DNA from: Halobacillus halophilus
Lineage (GTDB): Bacteria; Bacillota; Bacilli; Bacillales; Halobacillaceae
Length of the DNA stretch: 64,000 nucleotides
Assembly: GCF_020171985.1 (NCBI RefSeq)
Contig: NZ_JAIVAL010000002.1
Span: forward strand, 62,001 to 126,000
Reading direction: 5' to 3'
Shown: positions 45,254-53,870 of the stretch, piece by piece
How the letters are laid out: each line of letters opens with the position of its first letter
How positions within the stretch are numbered: position 1 is the stretch's first letter
Translations under genes and position numbers: made by a program
Notes under the pieces: generated by a model
Told to the model about the DNA's origin: nothing
Databases searched by the model: none
Seen by the model: the letters and a program-made list of their open reading frames with translations, nothing else

Positions 45254-45910
45254 TTACTTTCTATCATTTAAGATAGCCCCTACGATATCAGCATGTGCAA
45301 GATCTAAGATGCTTTTTGCTTCAGCTGCTTTTTGTAAATCCGTTTTTCCTTTATTGATGATAAGCACAACTCCATCGCAGTGGTGAGCCAACACCCTTGT
45401 TTCAGTAGATTGAAGTACAGATGGGGAATCAACCAAAACAATATCGTAAGTACTGCTCACTTCTTTTAATAATTCAACCATTTTTTCATCACTAATGACT
45501 TCAGTAGGGTTCATCATACTAGAACCACTGGTTAACAAATCAAGATTACCTATACCCGTTTTATATACAGCCTGCTTGAAGGTTGTTTGACCCGCGATTA
45601 TATTGTTTAGTCCGATTTCATTATCAGTCTTAAAAATGACATGTTGATAAGGACTTCTTAAATTTGCGTCAATGAGGAGAATCTTATCTCTTAAGAAAGC
45701 CATCGATACAGCCAAGTTAGCTCCAGTTGTCGAAGTACCTTCCTGATTGTTCGGAGAAGTGAGCAAAAAGTTATGGCTATTACGATTATCTGTTAGAAAT
45801 TTCATATTCGTTCGAATCGTTCGAAACTGGTCAGATACCACGGAATCTGGGTTAGTATAAGTAATTAGATTTCTTCTTTTTTTAGCTTGTCTGATTTTGC
45901 TTAATATCAA
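45254..45910 (-). CDS. epsB: EpsB/CapB-type tyrosine-kinase homologue with degenerate Walker A
   Basis: This 218-residue BY-kinase-fold protein has VVSDQFRTIRTNMKF near residue 22, then a P-loop region reading NNQEGTSTTGANLA near 53-66. Family members have GEGKST there; the catalytic Lys is Thr (codon at 45734-45736). The A' motif is LLIDANLRSP (Asp to Asn) and Walker B is IVLVDSPSVL. The usual C-terminal tyrosine cluster is missing. ATP hydrolysis and autophosphorylation are therefore doubtful; it may act as a structural partner of EpsA. It starts at TTG 45910 after GGGGGGAG. Confidence 0.88.
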   Translation of the reverse strand: MILSKIRQAKKRRNLITYTNPDSVVSDQFRTIRTNMKFLTDNRNSHNFLLTSPNNQEGTSTTGANLAVSMAFLRDKILLIDANLRSPYQHVIFKTDNEIGLNNIIAGQTTFKQAVYKTGIGNLDLLTSGSSMMNPTEVISDEKMVELLKEVSSTYDIVLVDSPSVLQSTETRVLAHHCDGVVLIINKGKTDLQKAAEAKSILDLAHADIVGAILNDRK

Positions 45911-46637
45911 TTTTCTCCCCCCTGGCTTCCACGTTGGATGATTGTTTTTTCTTTTTGTTAGTGATCGTGTTCCTTCTATTCATAGTCGAAACGGATCCAA
46001 TAACAGGAATATCCAAGTATTCTTCAATCTCATGTCGAGAGCGGATTGTGCCATCAAGTGTATCTAATAAAAAAACGATTCCAACTCCTACAATCAATCC
46101 AAATACTGCTGCTGCAACAAGATTACGGCTTTGATTTTCATTGATAGGCATTGGGTTCAACTTTGCTTCAGAAAGTAGTTGTACTTCCTCAAATGATAAA
46201 ATGTCTCCAATCTTTTTTTTATAAACTTGTGCAGTAGAGTTCGCGATGTTCGCAGCTCGCTCAGGGCTTGTATCAGTTACAGAAATTAAGACTACTTGAG
46301 ATTCATCGAGTCTGTCTACAGTGATCTTTGAGGCAAGCTCTTCGTCCGAAATTTCCAGATTCAGCAGTTTTTTAACTTCATCCATTATAATGGGATCTTT
46401 GATCATAACCATGAGTGTGTTCATGTCTTTGTCTTCAGTTTCTAGGATAATTCTTGTAGATGTTTGATAAAGTAATGTATTGTTTAAATGAGTATAAGCT
46501 ATCCCAGCTGATGTGGTTAGAAGCATGAGGACTATAATAATCCAAGCTCTTCTTTTGATAACATCAAAATATTCTTTTAAGTTAATGTCACTGCTTCTTC
46601 CATCATCTATAAAGTTCTTTTGTCTTTTAATATTCAT
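45882..46637 (-). CDS. epsA: EpsA/Wzz-type chain-length and kinase-activator protein
   Basis: This Wzz-family membrane protein of about 251 residues has two membrane helices (about 28-48 and 172-192), the first after the conserved NLKEYFDVIKRRAWIIIVLM. The extracellular Wzz domain contains LYQTSTRIIL and LEISDEELASKITV. It regulates polymer length and normally activates EpsB. ATG 46637 fits AAGGTGG spacing better than the upstream GTG. It is the first gene of the operon; both candidate promoters lie upstream. Confidence 0.9.
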   Translation of the reverse strand: MNIKRQKNFIDDGRSSDINLKEYFDVIKRRAWIIIVLMLLTTSAGIAYTHLNNTLLYQTSTRIILETEDKDMNTLMVMIKDPIIMDEVKKLLNLEISDEELASKITVDRLDESQVVLISVTDTSPERAANIANSTAQVYKKKIGDILSFEEVQLLSEAKLNPMPINENQSRNLVAAAVFGLIVGVGIVFLLDTLDGTIRSRHEIEEYLDIPVIGSVSTMNRRNTITNKKKKQSSNVEARGEKIDIKQNQTS

Positions 46638-46743
46638 AAGAACCACCTTTTGGATTTTAGATTCTATTTTATTCTATATAACGAACGGAAAGTTATAAAA
46701 AAATGCCCCATTTGTTAGGACGATTGATTTAGCTAATATCTAT

Positions 46744-46772
46744 ACTTTAGTTCTTTATTAAGAACTTGTCAA
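46744..46772 (-). promoter_or_regulatory. proximal eps promoter (P1) with SinR-type operator in the spacer
   Basis: TTGACA (46767-46772), a 17-bp spacer and TAAAGT (46744-46749) lie on the minus strand, about 107 bp before epsA. The spacer is almost wholly filled by the palindrome GTTCTTTATTAAGAAC (46750-46765). Its half-sites fit the B. subtilis SinR consensus GTTCTYT, so bound protein would occlude both hexamers. Confidence 0.7.
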
Positions 46773-47111
46773 CCTGATTTTAACAATTTTCGCTAAACTT
46801 GATGAATCACAGGAATATTACTTACCTAATCTCTTAAATTCTTTCTAAAAACGAGTATTTAAACTTTAATTTTACAGTTGCTTTTCAATTGAAAATGTAA
46901 TATTTGTTGAAAATAACTCACCATCTTTAGAGCGCCAGTAAAAAAAAGACATTCTTTGTTTTAATCGTCCACCTTTTAGGATGTTCTAACTATCTATAGG
47001 TGAAATTACTGATTTCTTGACTCCCGCCATTATTTCACTTGCCAAATCTCTACTATTCTTTAATCCTCAAGTCTTTACTTTCCACTTATCATAGTTATCA
47101 AATCACTCCAT

Positions 47112-47126
47112 TTCTTTATAAAGAAC
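47112..47126. promoter_or_regulatory. SinR-type box just downstream of the distal eps promoter
   Basis: TTCTTTATAAAGAAC is palindromic, with a full GTTCTTT half-site on the minus strand. It covers the probable start region of promoter P2 (about 7 bp beyond its -10 box). Confidence 0.6.
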
Positions 47127-47132
47127 ATTTCC

Positions 47133-47161
47133 ATCATATATCCCTCTTTTAAGTATGTCAA
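47133..47161 (-). promoter_or_regulatory. distal eps promoter (P2)
   Basis: TTGACA (47156-47161), a 17-bp spacer and TATGAT (47133-47138) lie on the minus strand, flanked on both sides by GTTCTTT palindromes. It is the best sigma-A match in this gap. Confidence 0.7.
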
Positions 47162-47166
47162 TTATT

Positions 47167-47182
47167 GTTCTTTGTAAAGAAT
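47167..47182. promoter_or_regulatory. SinR-type box just upstream of the distal eps promoter
   Basis: GTTCTTTGTAAAGAAT is a near-perfect inverted repeat, 5 bp upstream of the P2 -35 box. With the box at 47112-47126 it brackets the promoter. Confidence 0.6.
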
Positions 47183-47316
47183 TAATGTGAATTTTTTAGT
47201 CAGCACGAGTTCTTAAAGTTTAAAAGATCATCTCGTAAGCTCTGAAGGGGTTCAGCAAAATAATCTGGTATTCATCTTTCAACGATAAATTCTATAATGG
47301 CATACTTAATAACCAA

Positions 47317-47366
47317 AAAAGCCCACCTTTCCAATGAGTTTACTTACTCAAAAGAAAAGTGGGCTT
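47317..47366 (-). terminator. terminator of the tRNA-Ala gene
   Basis: Arms AAGCCCACTTTTC and GAAAGGTGGGCTT (one non-canonical pair) enclose a smaller TGAGT/ACTCA hairpin. The second arm is followed by T residues on the minus strand. It insulates the eps promoters from the tRNA transcript. Confidence 0.8.
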
Positions 47367-47445
47367 AGTGTGTAAAGTCGTAAGAAGCGAATTTATCAGT
47401 CTCTCTTTAAAACTTTACAATCAAATACTGACATGTAACATGTAG

Positions 47446-47518
47446 TGGAGCATAGCGGGCTCGAACCGCTGACCTCAACACTGCCAGTGTTGCGCTCTCC
47501 CAGCTGAGCTAATGCCCC
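47446..47518 (-). tRNA. tRNA-Ala (anticodon GGC)
   Basis: This 73-nt cloverleaf on the minus strand has acceptor GGGGCAT paired with ATGCTCC (one G-U), D arm AGCTCAGCTGGGAGAGC, anticodon arm CAACA-CTGGCAG-TGTTG with GGC, and T arm AGCGG-TTCGAAC-CCGCT. The discriminator is A and CCA is not encoded (CTA follows). A promoter and a terminator flank it. Confidence 0.95.
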
Positions 47519-47524
47519 ATAGAA

Positions 47525-47629
47525 TTAAATTTGCCGATCCAGCACCTTCGTGCCGATTAATCCGACAAATATTATTATAGCTGATACCACCAGTTCTTCG
47601 CAAGGGTTTTTTACGGAATATTCCTCCAT
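47525..47629 (-). CDS. possible 34-residue membrane peptide
   Basis: ATG at 47629 follows GGAGGT at 8 nt. The frame encodes MEEYSVKNPCEEL, a hydrophobic stretch VVSAIIIFVGLIG long enough to enter or cross a membrane, and a charged end TKVLDRQI. It stops 7 bp before the tRNA. The same DNA holds the likely tRNA promoter, so either reading may be primary. I recognise no family. Confidence 0.4.
   Translation of the reverse strand: MEEYSVKNPCEELVVSAIIIFVGLIGTKVLDRQI
47574..47603 (-). promoter_or_regulatory. probable tRNA-Ala promoter
   Basis: TTGCGA (47598-47603), an 18-bp spacer and a perfect TATAAT (47574-47579) lie about 48 bp before the tRNA 5' end. Confidence 0.55.
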
Positions 47630-47760
47630 ATTTCTAACCTCCATTTCAGTTTTTCAAGGTAACCTGCTGTTCATTTTCTTAAGAAATACGATGTCATAGA
47701 CAATTGGTATGAAGATGGTCTTCCAGGTTACAATAACTTTAAAAAAAGGATGATTTCACA

Positions 47761-47982
47761 ATGGAATTCACGCTGCGCGGAAAAAATGGGGCCTATCCCT
47801 GTATCATTACGATTGATCCCGATAACGGACGATATACCATACGGAAAGAAGATACTAGTGGAGAGGTGTTCAATTCACCGGAAGAATTAAAACAATGGAT
47901 TCATGAAAATTGGACAGCAGAAGATTTTGAAGACCCTTTAGCCTTTCATCATATGCTGGATAAAATTGAAGAGTCATCGTAA
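47761..47982 (+). CDS. small acidic hypothetical protein
   Basis: This 73-residue protein with Glu/Asp-rich composition (EDTSGEV, TAEDFEDPL) starts at ATG behind AAAAAGGATG. The N-terminal part alternates like a beta-hairpin (EFTLRGKNG...CIITIDPDNGRYTI) and the rest looks helical, with SPEELKQWIHENW. No family is recognised. Codon use looks like a real gene. It stands alone between the tRNA and the aldose epimerase. Confidence 0.65.
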   Translation: MEFTLRGKNGAYPCIITIDPDNGRYTIRKEDTSGEVFNSPEELKQWIHENWTAEDFEDPLAFHHMLDKIEESS

Positions 47983-48182
47983 AGTTTACTCCTCCTAGCA
48001 GGATGCGATAGACTGCAGGAGCCTAAATGGTCCCGAACTTCTTTATTTATTCACTTTTTTCTATATGAACCTTATCCGTTAAAGCGAAATACTTAGAAAT
48101 GTCTGATAAACTAAAGAAGACTATAGAAATTATAGAATAGGCGGATACTTTGCTTCGCTTTTTACACGGAGGTACATACAAC

Positions 48183-49208
48183 ATGGAGATTACGACGAAA
48201 GAAGTCAGCAACAGCTGGACAAAATACGCCCTGACGAACGATCACGGCATGAAGCTCAGCGTTTTGAACTACGGCGGGATTATTACAGAGCTGCTCGTAC
48301 CGGATCAGGACGGAACACTTGAAAATGTAGTCCTTGGCTACAAGAATTTAGAAGACTATAAAGAGGATCCTAATTATTTTGGCGCGCTAATCGGACGAGT
48401 GGCCGGACGGATCGAGGGATCTTCTTTTACATTAGAAGGACAAACTTTCGATCTGGACGCCAATGAAGGTCCTAACCACCTCCATGGCGGTGCGAATGGA
48501 TTTCATCAAAAGATATGGGAGGTCACTCCATTTGAAAGCGAGAACCAGATCGGTCTTACGCTCTCTTTGAATGTTTCAAAAGAAGAAGACGCGTACCCTG
48601 GCAATCTTGAGGTCACCGTGACTTATACGTTAACAAACGACAACGAATTGGTAGTGGACTATCAAGCGGAAAGTGATGAAACAACGGTTCTGACATTAAC
48701 GAACCACTCTTACTTTAATTTAAGCGGGAATTATAAAAGGACGTTGCATAATCATCATCTTACCTTTAACAGTCCGCGATTTGTCGAATTGGACGATAAG
48801 CTGATTCCCACTGGAAAATGGCTGGACGTCGATGACACACCTTTTGATTTCCGGGAAGGAAAAGACCTGGTGGAAGGGATGGTTACCCCTCATCCTCAGA
48901 ACAAAATCGCTAAAGACGGGTTTGATCATTATTTTATTCTGGAAGATGGACAGGTCCACGTTGAAGAACCAACAAGCGGCCGTACGCTCGAGATTACTAC
49001 CAATCAACCTGGCATGGTCATGTATACCTCAAACAACCTGGATGACAGCTTTCTGTTGGCAGAAAGATCTGCTGAAAAGTATTTAGGTTTATGTATGGAA
49101 ACCCAAAGTTCCCCGGCATCGCTTCATCATGATGGATTCCCATCTATTGTTTTAAATGGGGACGAACCTTACCATAAACGCACCACTTTTTCTTTTAAAA
49201 CCCAATAA
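48183..49208 (+). CDS. aldose 1-epimerase (mutarotase)
   Basis: This protein of about 341 residues has the galactose-mutarotase fold: LNYGGIITELLVPD near residue 27, GRVAGRIEGSSF near 69, PNHLHGGANGFH near 91 with one catalytic His, TNHSYFNLSG near 168 with the second, and a late C-terminal LCMETQSSP with the general base Glu. It speeds alpha/beta anomer exchange of xylose or other aldoses before isomerisation. The start at 48183 has GGAGGT upstream; an earlier frame start at 48150 lacks one. It faces the xyl genes across a shared terminator. Confidence 0.88.
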   Translation: MEITTKEVSNSWTKYALTNDHGMKLSVLNYGGIITELLVPDQDGTLENVVLGYKNLEDYKEDPNYFGALIGRVAGRIEGSSFTLEGQTFDLDANEGPNHLHGGANGFHQKIWEVTPFESENQIGLTLSLNVSKEEDAYPGNLEVTVTYTLTNDNELVVDYQAESDETTVLTLTNHSYFNLSGNYKRTLHNHHLTFNSPRFVELDDKLIPTGKWLDVDDTPFDFREGKDLVEGMVTPHPQNKIAKDGFDHYFILEDGQVHVEEPTSGRTLEITTNQPGMVMYTSNNLDDSFLLAERSAEKYLGLCMETQSSPASLHHDGFPSIVLNGDEPYHKRTTFSFKTQ

Positions 49209-49212
49209 AAAT

Positions 49213-49238
49213 AAGCCAGGAGGCCTTCCTCCTGGCTT
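49213..49238. terminator. bidirectional terminator between mutarotase and aldo/keto reductase genes
   Basis: AAGCCAGGAGG and its complement (49228-49238) form a perfect 11-bp stem with a 4-nt loop and A/T-rich sequence on both sides. Confidence 0.8.
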
Positions 49239-49247
49239 TCTTCGTTA

Positions 49248-50231
49248 TTAATAAACTCCGCGAATATGATCGTGCACCTGCTCGTTATAAAACTCTTTTA
49301 ATTGCTGAAGCTCTTCGTTTGAGAAATCCCTGGCTTCGAGCGCCTTCAGATTATCCTCTACTTGACCCACATTACGAAACCCTGGAATGACACTTGTAAT
49401 GCCGTCCTGCTGCATAATCCACTTCAGCGCCGCCCGGCTCATATTTCCGCGGCCTTTGATCATCCACTGAAGCTCTTCACTCAATTCTACACCTTTCGAG
49501 AATTCAAGACCCGCAAAGGTTTCACCAACATTGAATGCTTCCCCGTTTTGGTTAAAGTTGCGGTGGTCATCTTCTTCGAAAACATGCTGTTTATTGAACT
49601 TCCCTGTCAGAAGCCCGCTTGCTAGCGGTACACGTGCAAGGATCCCTACCTGCTTTTCACGCGCTTTTGGTATCAATTCATCGAGCGGTTTCTGCCTGAA
49701 GATATTGAAGATAATCTGCAGAGAGCTTGCGTTTGTGTGCTCAAGCACATACAGCCCTTCCTCCACCGTCTCAACGCTGACTCCGTAGTAACGAATTTTT
49801 CCTTCTGCTTTTAAATCCTCCAATACATCAAATACAGAGCCATCCTTTATTATTTCAAAAGTTGGACAGTGGATCTGGTACAAATCAATCTGATCACGAT
49901 TGAGGCGCTTCAGGCTGTCCTCAGCATACTGTCTTACCTGCTCCGGCGTATAGTTCGCTGGATCGGTAAAGTCCCCCTGGCGTCCGAATTTCGTTGCAAT
50001 ATAGATTTCTTTCTCTTTTCCTTTCGTTGCCTGCGCAAGCAGTTCTTCACTGTGCCCCATGCCATACACGTCCGCTGTATCAAAAAAGTTAACTCCGCTC
50101 TCCATGGCTGTTTCAAGTGCCGCAAGCGCATCTTCATCGTTCGTTTCTCCCCAGGCACCGCCAATCGCCCATGTTCCAAAGCTCAGTTCACTAATTTCAA
50201 GGTCTGTATTCCCTAAACGATTATATTTCAT
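49248..50231 (-). CDS. aldo/keto reductase
   Basis: This 327-residue AKR TIM barrel has the catalytic Asp and Tyr in FDTADVYGMGHSEELL (about residues 49-64), Lys in YIATKFGR near 81, and His in YQIHCPTF near 120. The late IPGFRNVGQVEDNLKA binds NADPH. It is the last gene after xylA-xylB and may reduce xylose or another aldehyde. The role within the xyl regulon is inferred only from location, 21 bp from xylB. Confidence 0.85.
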   Translation of the reverse strand: MKYNRLGNTDLEISELSFGTWAIGGAWGETNDEDALAALETAMESGVNFFDTADVYGMGHSEELLAQATKGKEKEIYIATKFGRQGDFTDPANYTPEQVRQYAEDSLKRLNRDQIDLYQIHCPTFEIIKDGSVFDVLEDLKAEGKIRYYGVSVETVEEGLYVLEHTNASSLQIIFNIFRQKPLDELIPKAREKQVGILARVPLASGLLTGKFNKQHVFEEDDHRNFNQNGEAFNVGETFAGLEFSKGVELSEELQWMIKGRGNMSRAALKWIMQQDGITSVIPGFRNVGQVEDNLKALEARDFSNEELQQLKEFYNEQVHDHIRGVY

Positions 50232-50252
50232 AAAGTATTCCTCCTTCCCCTC

Positions 50253-51752
50253 TTACTTTCGGTAAGGGAGCAATTGTGTATTTAATTCCCTTGTTTGCTC
50301 ATAAACATGCCGATAAATTCCAAAAAGTTCCTCATAAGTCTGGACATTTTCTTCATTCGGCGAAAAGGTCTTTTCAATTTGCAAGAATTCATCCGCACAT
50401 TGCTTCAGGGAATCGAACCAGCCGCAGCCGTAAGCAGCAAGCATGGCAGCCCCGACTCCCGGACCTTGTTCACTCGATAGCTTCACAATATCTGCATTAA
50501 ATATATCGGCCTGCATTTGCAGCCAGTGTTCATTTTTAGTTCCTCCTCCGGTAGAAACAATCGTATCAATCGTTTTCCCATTATTACGGAACATATGGAT
50601 CGATTCATGCAAGGAAAAGGTAATCCCCTCCATCACGGCACGGACGAAATCCTTCCGCTGATGAGAACTGTCCATCCCGATAAAGCTAGCACGGATCGAT
50701 GCGTCTGCATGCGGAGTCCGCTCCCCGGATATATACGGGGTGAACATTAATCCATTAGCACCGGGTGGAACGGAGTCTACTTCCGCTACAAGAGCCTCAA
50801 AGGATTCTTCTTTTGCAAAGACTTCTTTGAACCAGCTGAGGCTGTAACCTGCAGCAAGCGTCACGCCCATTGTGTAGTAAGCATCTGGGGCGCCATGATT
50901 AAAGTAATGAACCTTTCCGCCAAACTCTTTGTCATGACTGGATTCATAAGAGAGCACAACACCCGAAGTACCTATACTGCACAAAGTTTTTCCTTCCTCT
51001 AAAATGCCTGATCCGATGGCTCCGCACGCATTATCAGCTCCTCCGGCAAACACGCGGGTGGAAGCTGAAAGACCCGTGATGCTTGCCATCTCCGGCAGAA
51101 GCGTTCCTGTCTGCTCATAAGACCCAACAAGCGGCGGGCAAAGATCAGAATCAATCTCTAAGGTCCGGCATAAGTCTTCGCTCCACTTGTTCGTATGAAT
51201 ATCCAGCAGGAGAGTTCCAGATGCATCTGAATAATCCATATGCAGTTCTCCGGTCAGCTTATAGCGCAGATAATCCTTTGGCAGCACGAACGTTTTAGCT
51301 TTTGAGTAGAGATCCGGCTCGTGCTTCTTTACCCACAACAACTTAGGAAGAGTGAAGCCTTCCAGAGCAGGGTTTTTGGTAATCTCAAGCAGTCGGTCAT
51401 TGCCGACGACATCATAAATTTCCTCACATTCAGCCGTTGTTCGTGTATCGTTCCACAGGATCGCATTGCGCAGCACCTCGTTGTTCTCATCCAGCAGCAC
51501 AAGTCCATGCATTTGTCCGGAAAAACTGATACCTTCAATATCTTCAGCATTGCCCGGGAAATGGTCCATCAGTTCAGACAGCCCTGCGACCGTCTGTTCC
51601 ACCCAGGCATGCGGGTCCTGTTCACTATAGCCGTGGCTTTCCTGAATCAATGGATACGGCTTTGAAACCTCCTGGACAATCCTTCCCCCACGGTCCATCA
51701 ACAGTAGCTTAACTGCACTTGTACCTAAATCGATTCCGATAACATGAGACAT
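50253..51752 (-). CDS. xylB: xylulokinase
   Basis: This 499-residue FGGY-family kinase has GIDLGTSAVKLLLMD at the N-terminus (ATP loop), SFSGQMHGLVLLD near 78, ILWNDTRTTAEC near 102, and catalytic-domain marks FAGGADNACGAIGSG near 235 and STGGGTKNEHWLQMQADIF near 400. It phosphorylates D-xylulose to xylulose-5-phosphate. It lies 2 bp after xylA, so they are co-transcribed, as in Bacillus xylAB. Confidence 0.92.
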   Translation of the reverse strand: MSHVIGIDLGTSAVKLLLMDRGGRIVQEVSKPYPLIQESHGYSEQDPHAWVEQTVAGLSELMDHFPGNAEDIEGISFSGQMHGLVLLDENNEVLRNAILWNDTRTTAECEEIYDVVGNDRLLEITKNPALEGFTLPKLLWVKKHEPDLYSKAKTFVLPKDYLRYKLTGELHMDYSDASGTLLLDIHTNKWSEDLCRTLEIDSDLCPPLVGSYEQTGTLLPEMASITGLSASTRVFAGGADNACGAIGSGILEEGKTLCSIGTSGVVLSYESSHDKEFGGKVHYFNHGAPDAYYTMGVTLAAGYSLSWFKEVFAKEESFEALVAEVDSVPPGANGLMFTPYISGERTPHADASIRASFIGMDSSHQRKDFVRAVMEGITFSLHESIHMFRNNGKTIDTIVSTGGGTKNEHWLQMQADIFNADIVKLSSEQGPGVGAAMLAAYGCGWFDSLKQCADEFLQIEKTFSPNEENVQTYEELFGIYRHVYEQTRELNTQLLPYRK

Positions 51753-51754
51753 AC

Positions 51755-53083
51755 TTACTTGTCTCCTGCAAAAGTTTTAAGCATGTACTGATTGATGACC
51801 GCTTTAATGCTTTCCAATCGTCCTGATGGTTGGGAGAAACCTTTTAATCCAAGTGCATGTTGCTCAAGTTTATGGAAATCTGTAGTGCCATTCACAATAT
51901 CCTTACCAATTCCCTCCGTGTAGCTGCTATATCGTTCCTCGACCATTCCTTCAAGTACTCGATCTTCAAGCAGTCTTTGAGCTACCTTTAATCCGGCGGC
52001 AAAACTGTCCATCCCAGCGATGTGAGCATGGAATAAGTCTTCCGGCTTAAAGGAACCGCGGCGTACTTTGGCATCAAAGTTCAATCCTCCGCGTCCCAGT
52101 CCGCCATTTTTAATAATTTCATACATGGCAAGTGTCGTGGAGTAAATGTCTGTTGGGAACTCATCGGTGTCCCATCCTAACAGTGGATGGCCCTGGTTGG
52201 CATCCACTGACCCCAGCACATTGTTGATGCGGGCATAATGTAGTTCATGCTCGAACGTGTGCCCGGCAAGTGTGGCGTGGTTAGCTTCAATGTTGAATTT
52301 AAAGTGATCCTGAAGATCATACTTTTGCAAAAATGCATACCCGGAAGCTACGTCGAAATCGTATTGATGCGTAGTTGGCTCTTTCGGCTTCGGCTCAATT
52401 AAGAACTGAGCATCGAATCCGATCTCCTTCGCATAGTTCACCGCCATATGGTAGAAGCGGCCGAGGTTATCAAGTTCGAGCTTCATATCCGTATTCAGCA
52501 GCGTTTCATAACCTTCGCGTCCGCCCCAGAATACATAGTTTTCTGAACCGAGTTCTTTTCCAACTTCAAGTCCCTTCTTCACTTTTGCAGCCGCATACGC
52601 AAATACATCTGCTTCACTGGATGAAGCTGCACCGTGAACAAAGCGCGGGTGGGTGAAATTATTTACGGTATTCCAGAGCAGCTTCGTTTTGCTGTCTTTC
52701 ATATAATCCTTGATCATACTGACAATGGTGTCCAGATTTTCGTTCGACTCTCGTAAACTGTTTCCTTCTGGAGCGATATCGACATCGTGGAAGCAGAAGT
52801 AAGGAACATTCAGTTTTTCAAAGAACTCAAATGCCGCTTCTACTCTTGCTTTCGCTAGGTCCATCCCTTCGTATCGATCCCACGGACGCTGCGCGGTACC
52901 TACACCAAATGGATCAGATAGATCCTCCGTAAATGTATGCCAGTAGGCCACCCCGAATCGAAGATATTCCTCCATCGTCTGACCGTTAACCGTTTCTTCC
53001 GGATTGTAGAACTTAAATGCGTATGGATTTGTTGACTGAGATCCTTCGTATTTAATTTTATCGATATTGTTAAAATAAGCCAT
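51755..53083 (-). CDS. xylA: xylose isomerase
   Basis: This 442-residue TIM-barrel enzyme has catalytic His in [13 protein letters not shown] (about residues 95-107), [14 protein letters not shown] near 190, metal-binding Glu in [18 protein letters not shown] near 230-247 and [13 protein letters not shown] near 271. It converts D-xylose to D-xylulose using divalent metal. AGGAGGT lies 7 nt upstream of the ATG. Repression by XylR is expected, but no operator as clear as that near xylR was found in this promoter region. Confidence 0.95.
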   Translation of the reverse strand: MAYFNNIDKIKYEGSQSTNPYAFKFYNPEETVNGQTMEEYLRFGVAYWHTFTEDLSDPFGVGTAQRPWDRYEGMDLAKARVEAAFEFFEKLNVPYFCFHDVDIAPEGNSLRESNENLDTIVSMIKDYMKDSKTKLLWNTVNNFTHPRFVHGAASSSEADVFAYAAAKVKKGLEVGKELGSENYVFWGGREGYETLLNTDMKLELDNLGRFYHMAVNYAKEIGFDAQFLIEPKPKEPTTHQYDFDVASGYAFLQKYDLQDHFKFNIEANHATLAGHTFEHELHYARINNVLGSVDANQGHPLLGWDTDEFPTDIYSTTLAMYEIIKNGGLGRGGLNFDAKVRRGSFKPEDLFHAHIAGMDSFAAGLKVAQRLLEDRVLEGMVEERYSSYTEGIGKDIVNGTTDFHKLEQHALGLKGFSQPSGRLESIKAVINQYMLKTFAGDK

Positions 53084-53210
53084 TATAGTAACCTCCTAAA
53101 AATAATAAACTGTTCTATTTTTGGTTATATTCAAATATTTTTCCTTTACGCCACTAATTCTTTTTGTATAATGAGACATATCTCCTAAAACAATTTCCGG
53201 AGGGTCTATG

Positions 53211-53825
53211 ATGAATTTATTCAGCGGCGCACTTTATCGAATCATGATTTGGATTAGCCGGCTCGCCTATCTCCACCTCTTGTGGATTTTATTTACTATA
53301 GCAGGAGCAGTCGTTTTTGGGCTCTTCCCTTCTACTACTGCAATGTTCGCCATCGTACGAGACTGGTTAAACGGGAAAACCGATCGGAATCTTTTTTCTG
53401 CATTTTGGATATATTTCAAAGCTGAATTTTGGAAAAGCAATCTCTTAGGTCTTGTTGTACTGGGTCTGCTTCTTCTCATAAGCTTGGATATTTACTATAT
53501 CCGCTCCATGTCAGAAGGCGTTACCTGGACATATATTCCATTATTCGCTTTCATGTTCATATTTCTATTATTCTTGTTTTATTTGTTTCCCGTGTTCGTA
53601 CATTATGACCTTAAGATTCCAGCTATCTTAAAAAACACCTTTTTAATTATGCTGATCAGCCCCGTTCAAAGCTTTCTCATTCTAGTGAGCCTCGCTTCAC
53701 TAATACTGGTGTTCCGGTCGCTTCCGGCACTTGCTTTCTTATTCGGCGGAAGCCTTTATACCTTTATCACCATGTGGCTAAGCCTCCATGCTTTTCGCAG
53801 AATTGACCGTCAAAAATCAGCGTGA
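53211..53825 (+). CDS. DUF624 (YesL-like) membrane protein
   Basis: This protein of about 204 residues has five hydrophobic segments and the DUF624 pattern LLWILFTIAGAVVFGLFPSTTAMFAIVRDWL at the N-terminus. Such proteins recur beside CUT1 sugar transporters in Bacillales; the role is unknown. Two adjacent ATGs follow GGAGGG; the second is better spaced. The promoter appears to be TTTACG-16-TATAAT (53145-53172). Confidence 0.82.
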   Translation: MNLFSGALYRIMIWISRLAYLHLLWILFTIAGAVVFGLFPSTTAMFAIVRDWLNGKTDRNLFSAFWIYFKAEFWKSNLLGLVVLGLLLLISLDIYYIRSMSEGVTWTYIPLFAFMFIFLLFLFYLFPVFVHYDLKIPAILKNTFLIMLISPVQSFLILVSLASLILVFRSLPALAFLFGGSLYTFITMWLSLHAFRRIDRQKSA

Positions 53826-53837
53826 CCAGCCTGTGCC

Positions 53838-53867
53838 TCGTCTCATCAGCAGATGAGGCTTTTTTTA
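53838..53867 (+). terminator. terminator of the DUF624 gene
   Basis: CTCATC and GATGAG pair around AGCA, with extra pairing outside, followed by seven T residues. Confidence 0.75.
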
Positions 53868-53870
53868 AAA

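Larger units (their letters stand above)
46638..47445. other. eps upstream regulatory region without protein genes
   Basis: This 808-bp AT-rich stretch contains no supported coding frame. It carries two minus-strand promoters (46744-46772 and 47133-47161), three GTTCT-type palindromes (46750-46765, 47112-47126, 47167-47182) and, at its far end, the terminator of the tRNA gene. A long leader of about 490 nt would precede epsA if transcription begins at the distal promoter. Confidence 0.65.

Noticed and set aside
50276-51665. Long plus-strand frames opposite xylB
   Set aside because: They overlap a complete xylulokinase with all motifs and show no protein-family features.
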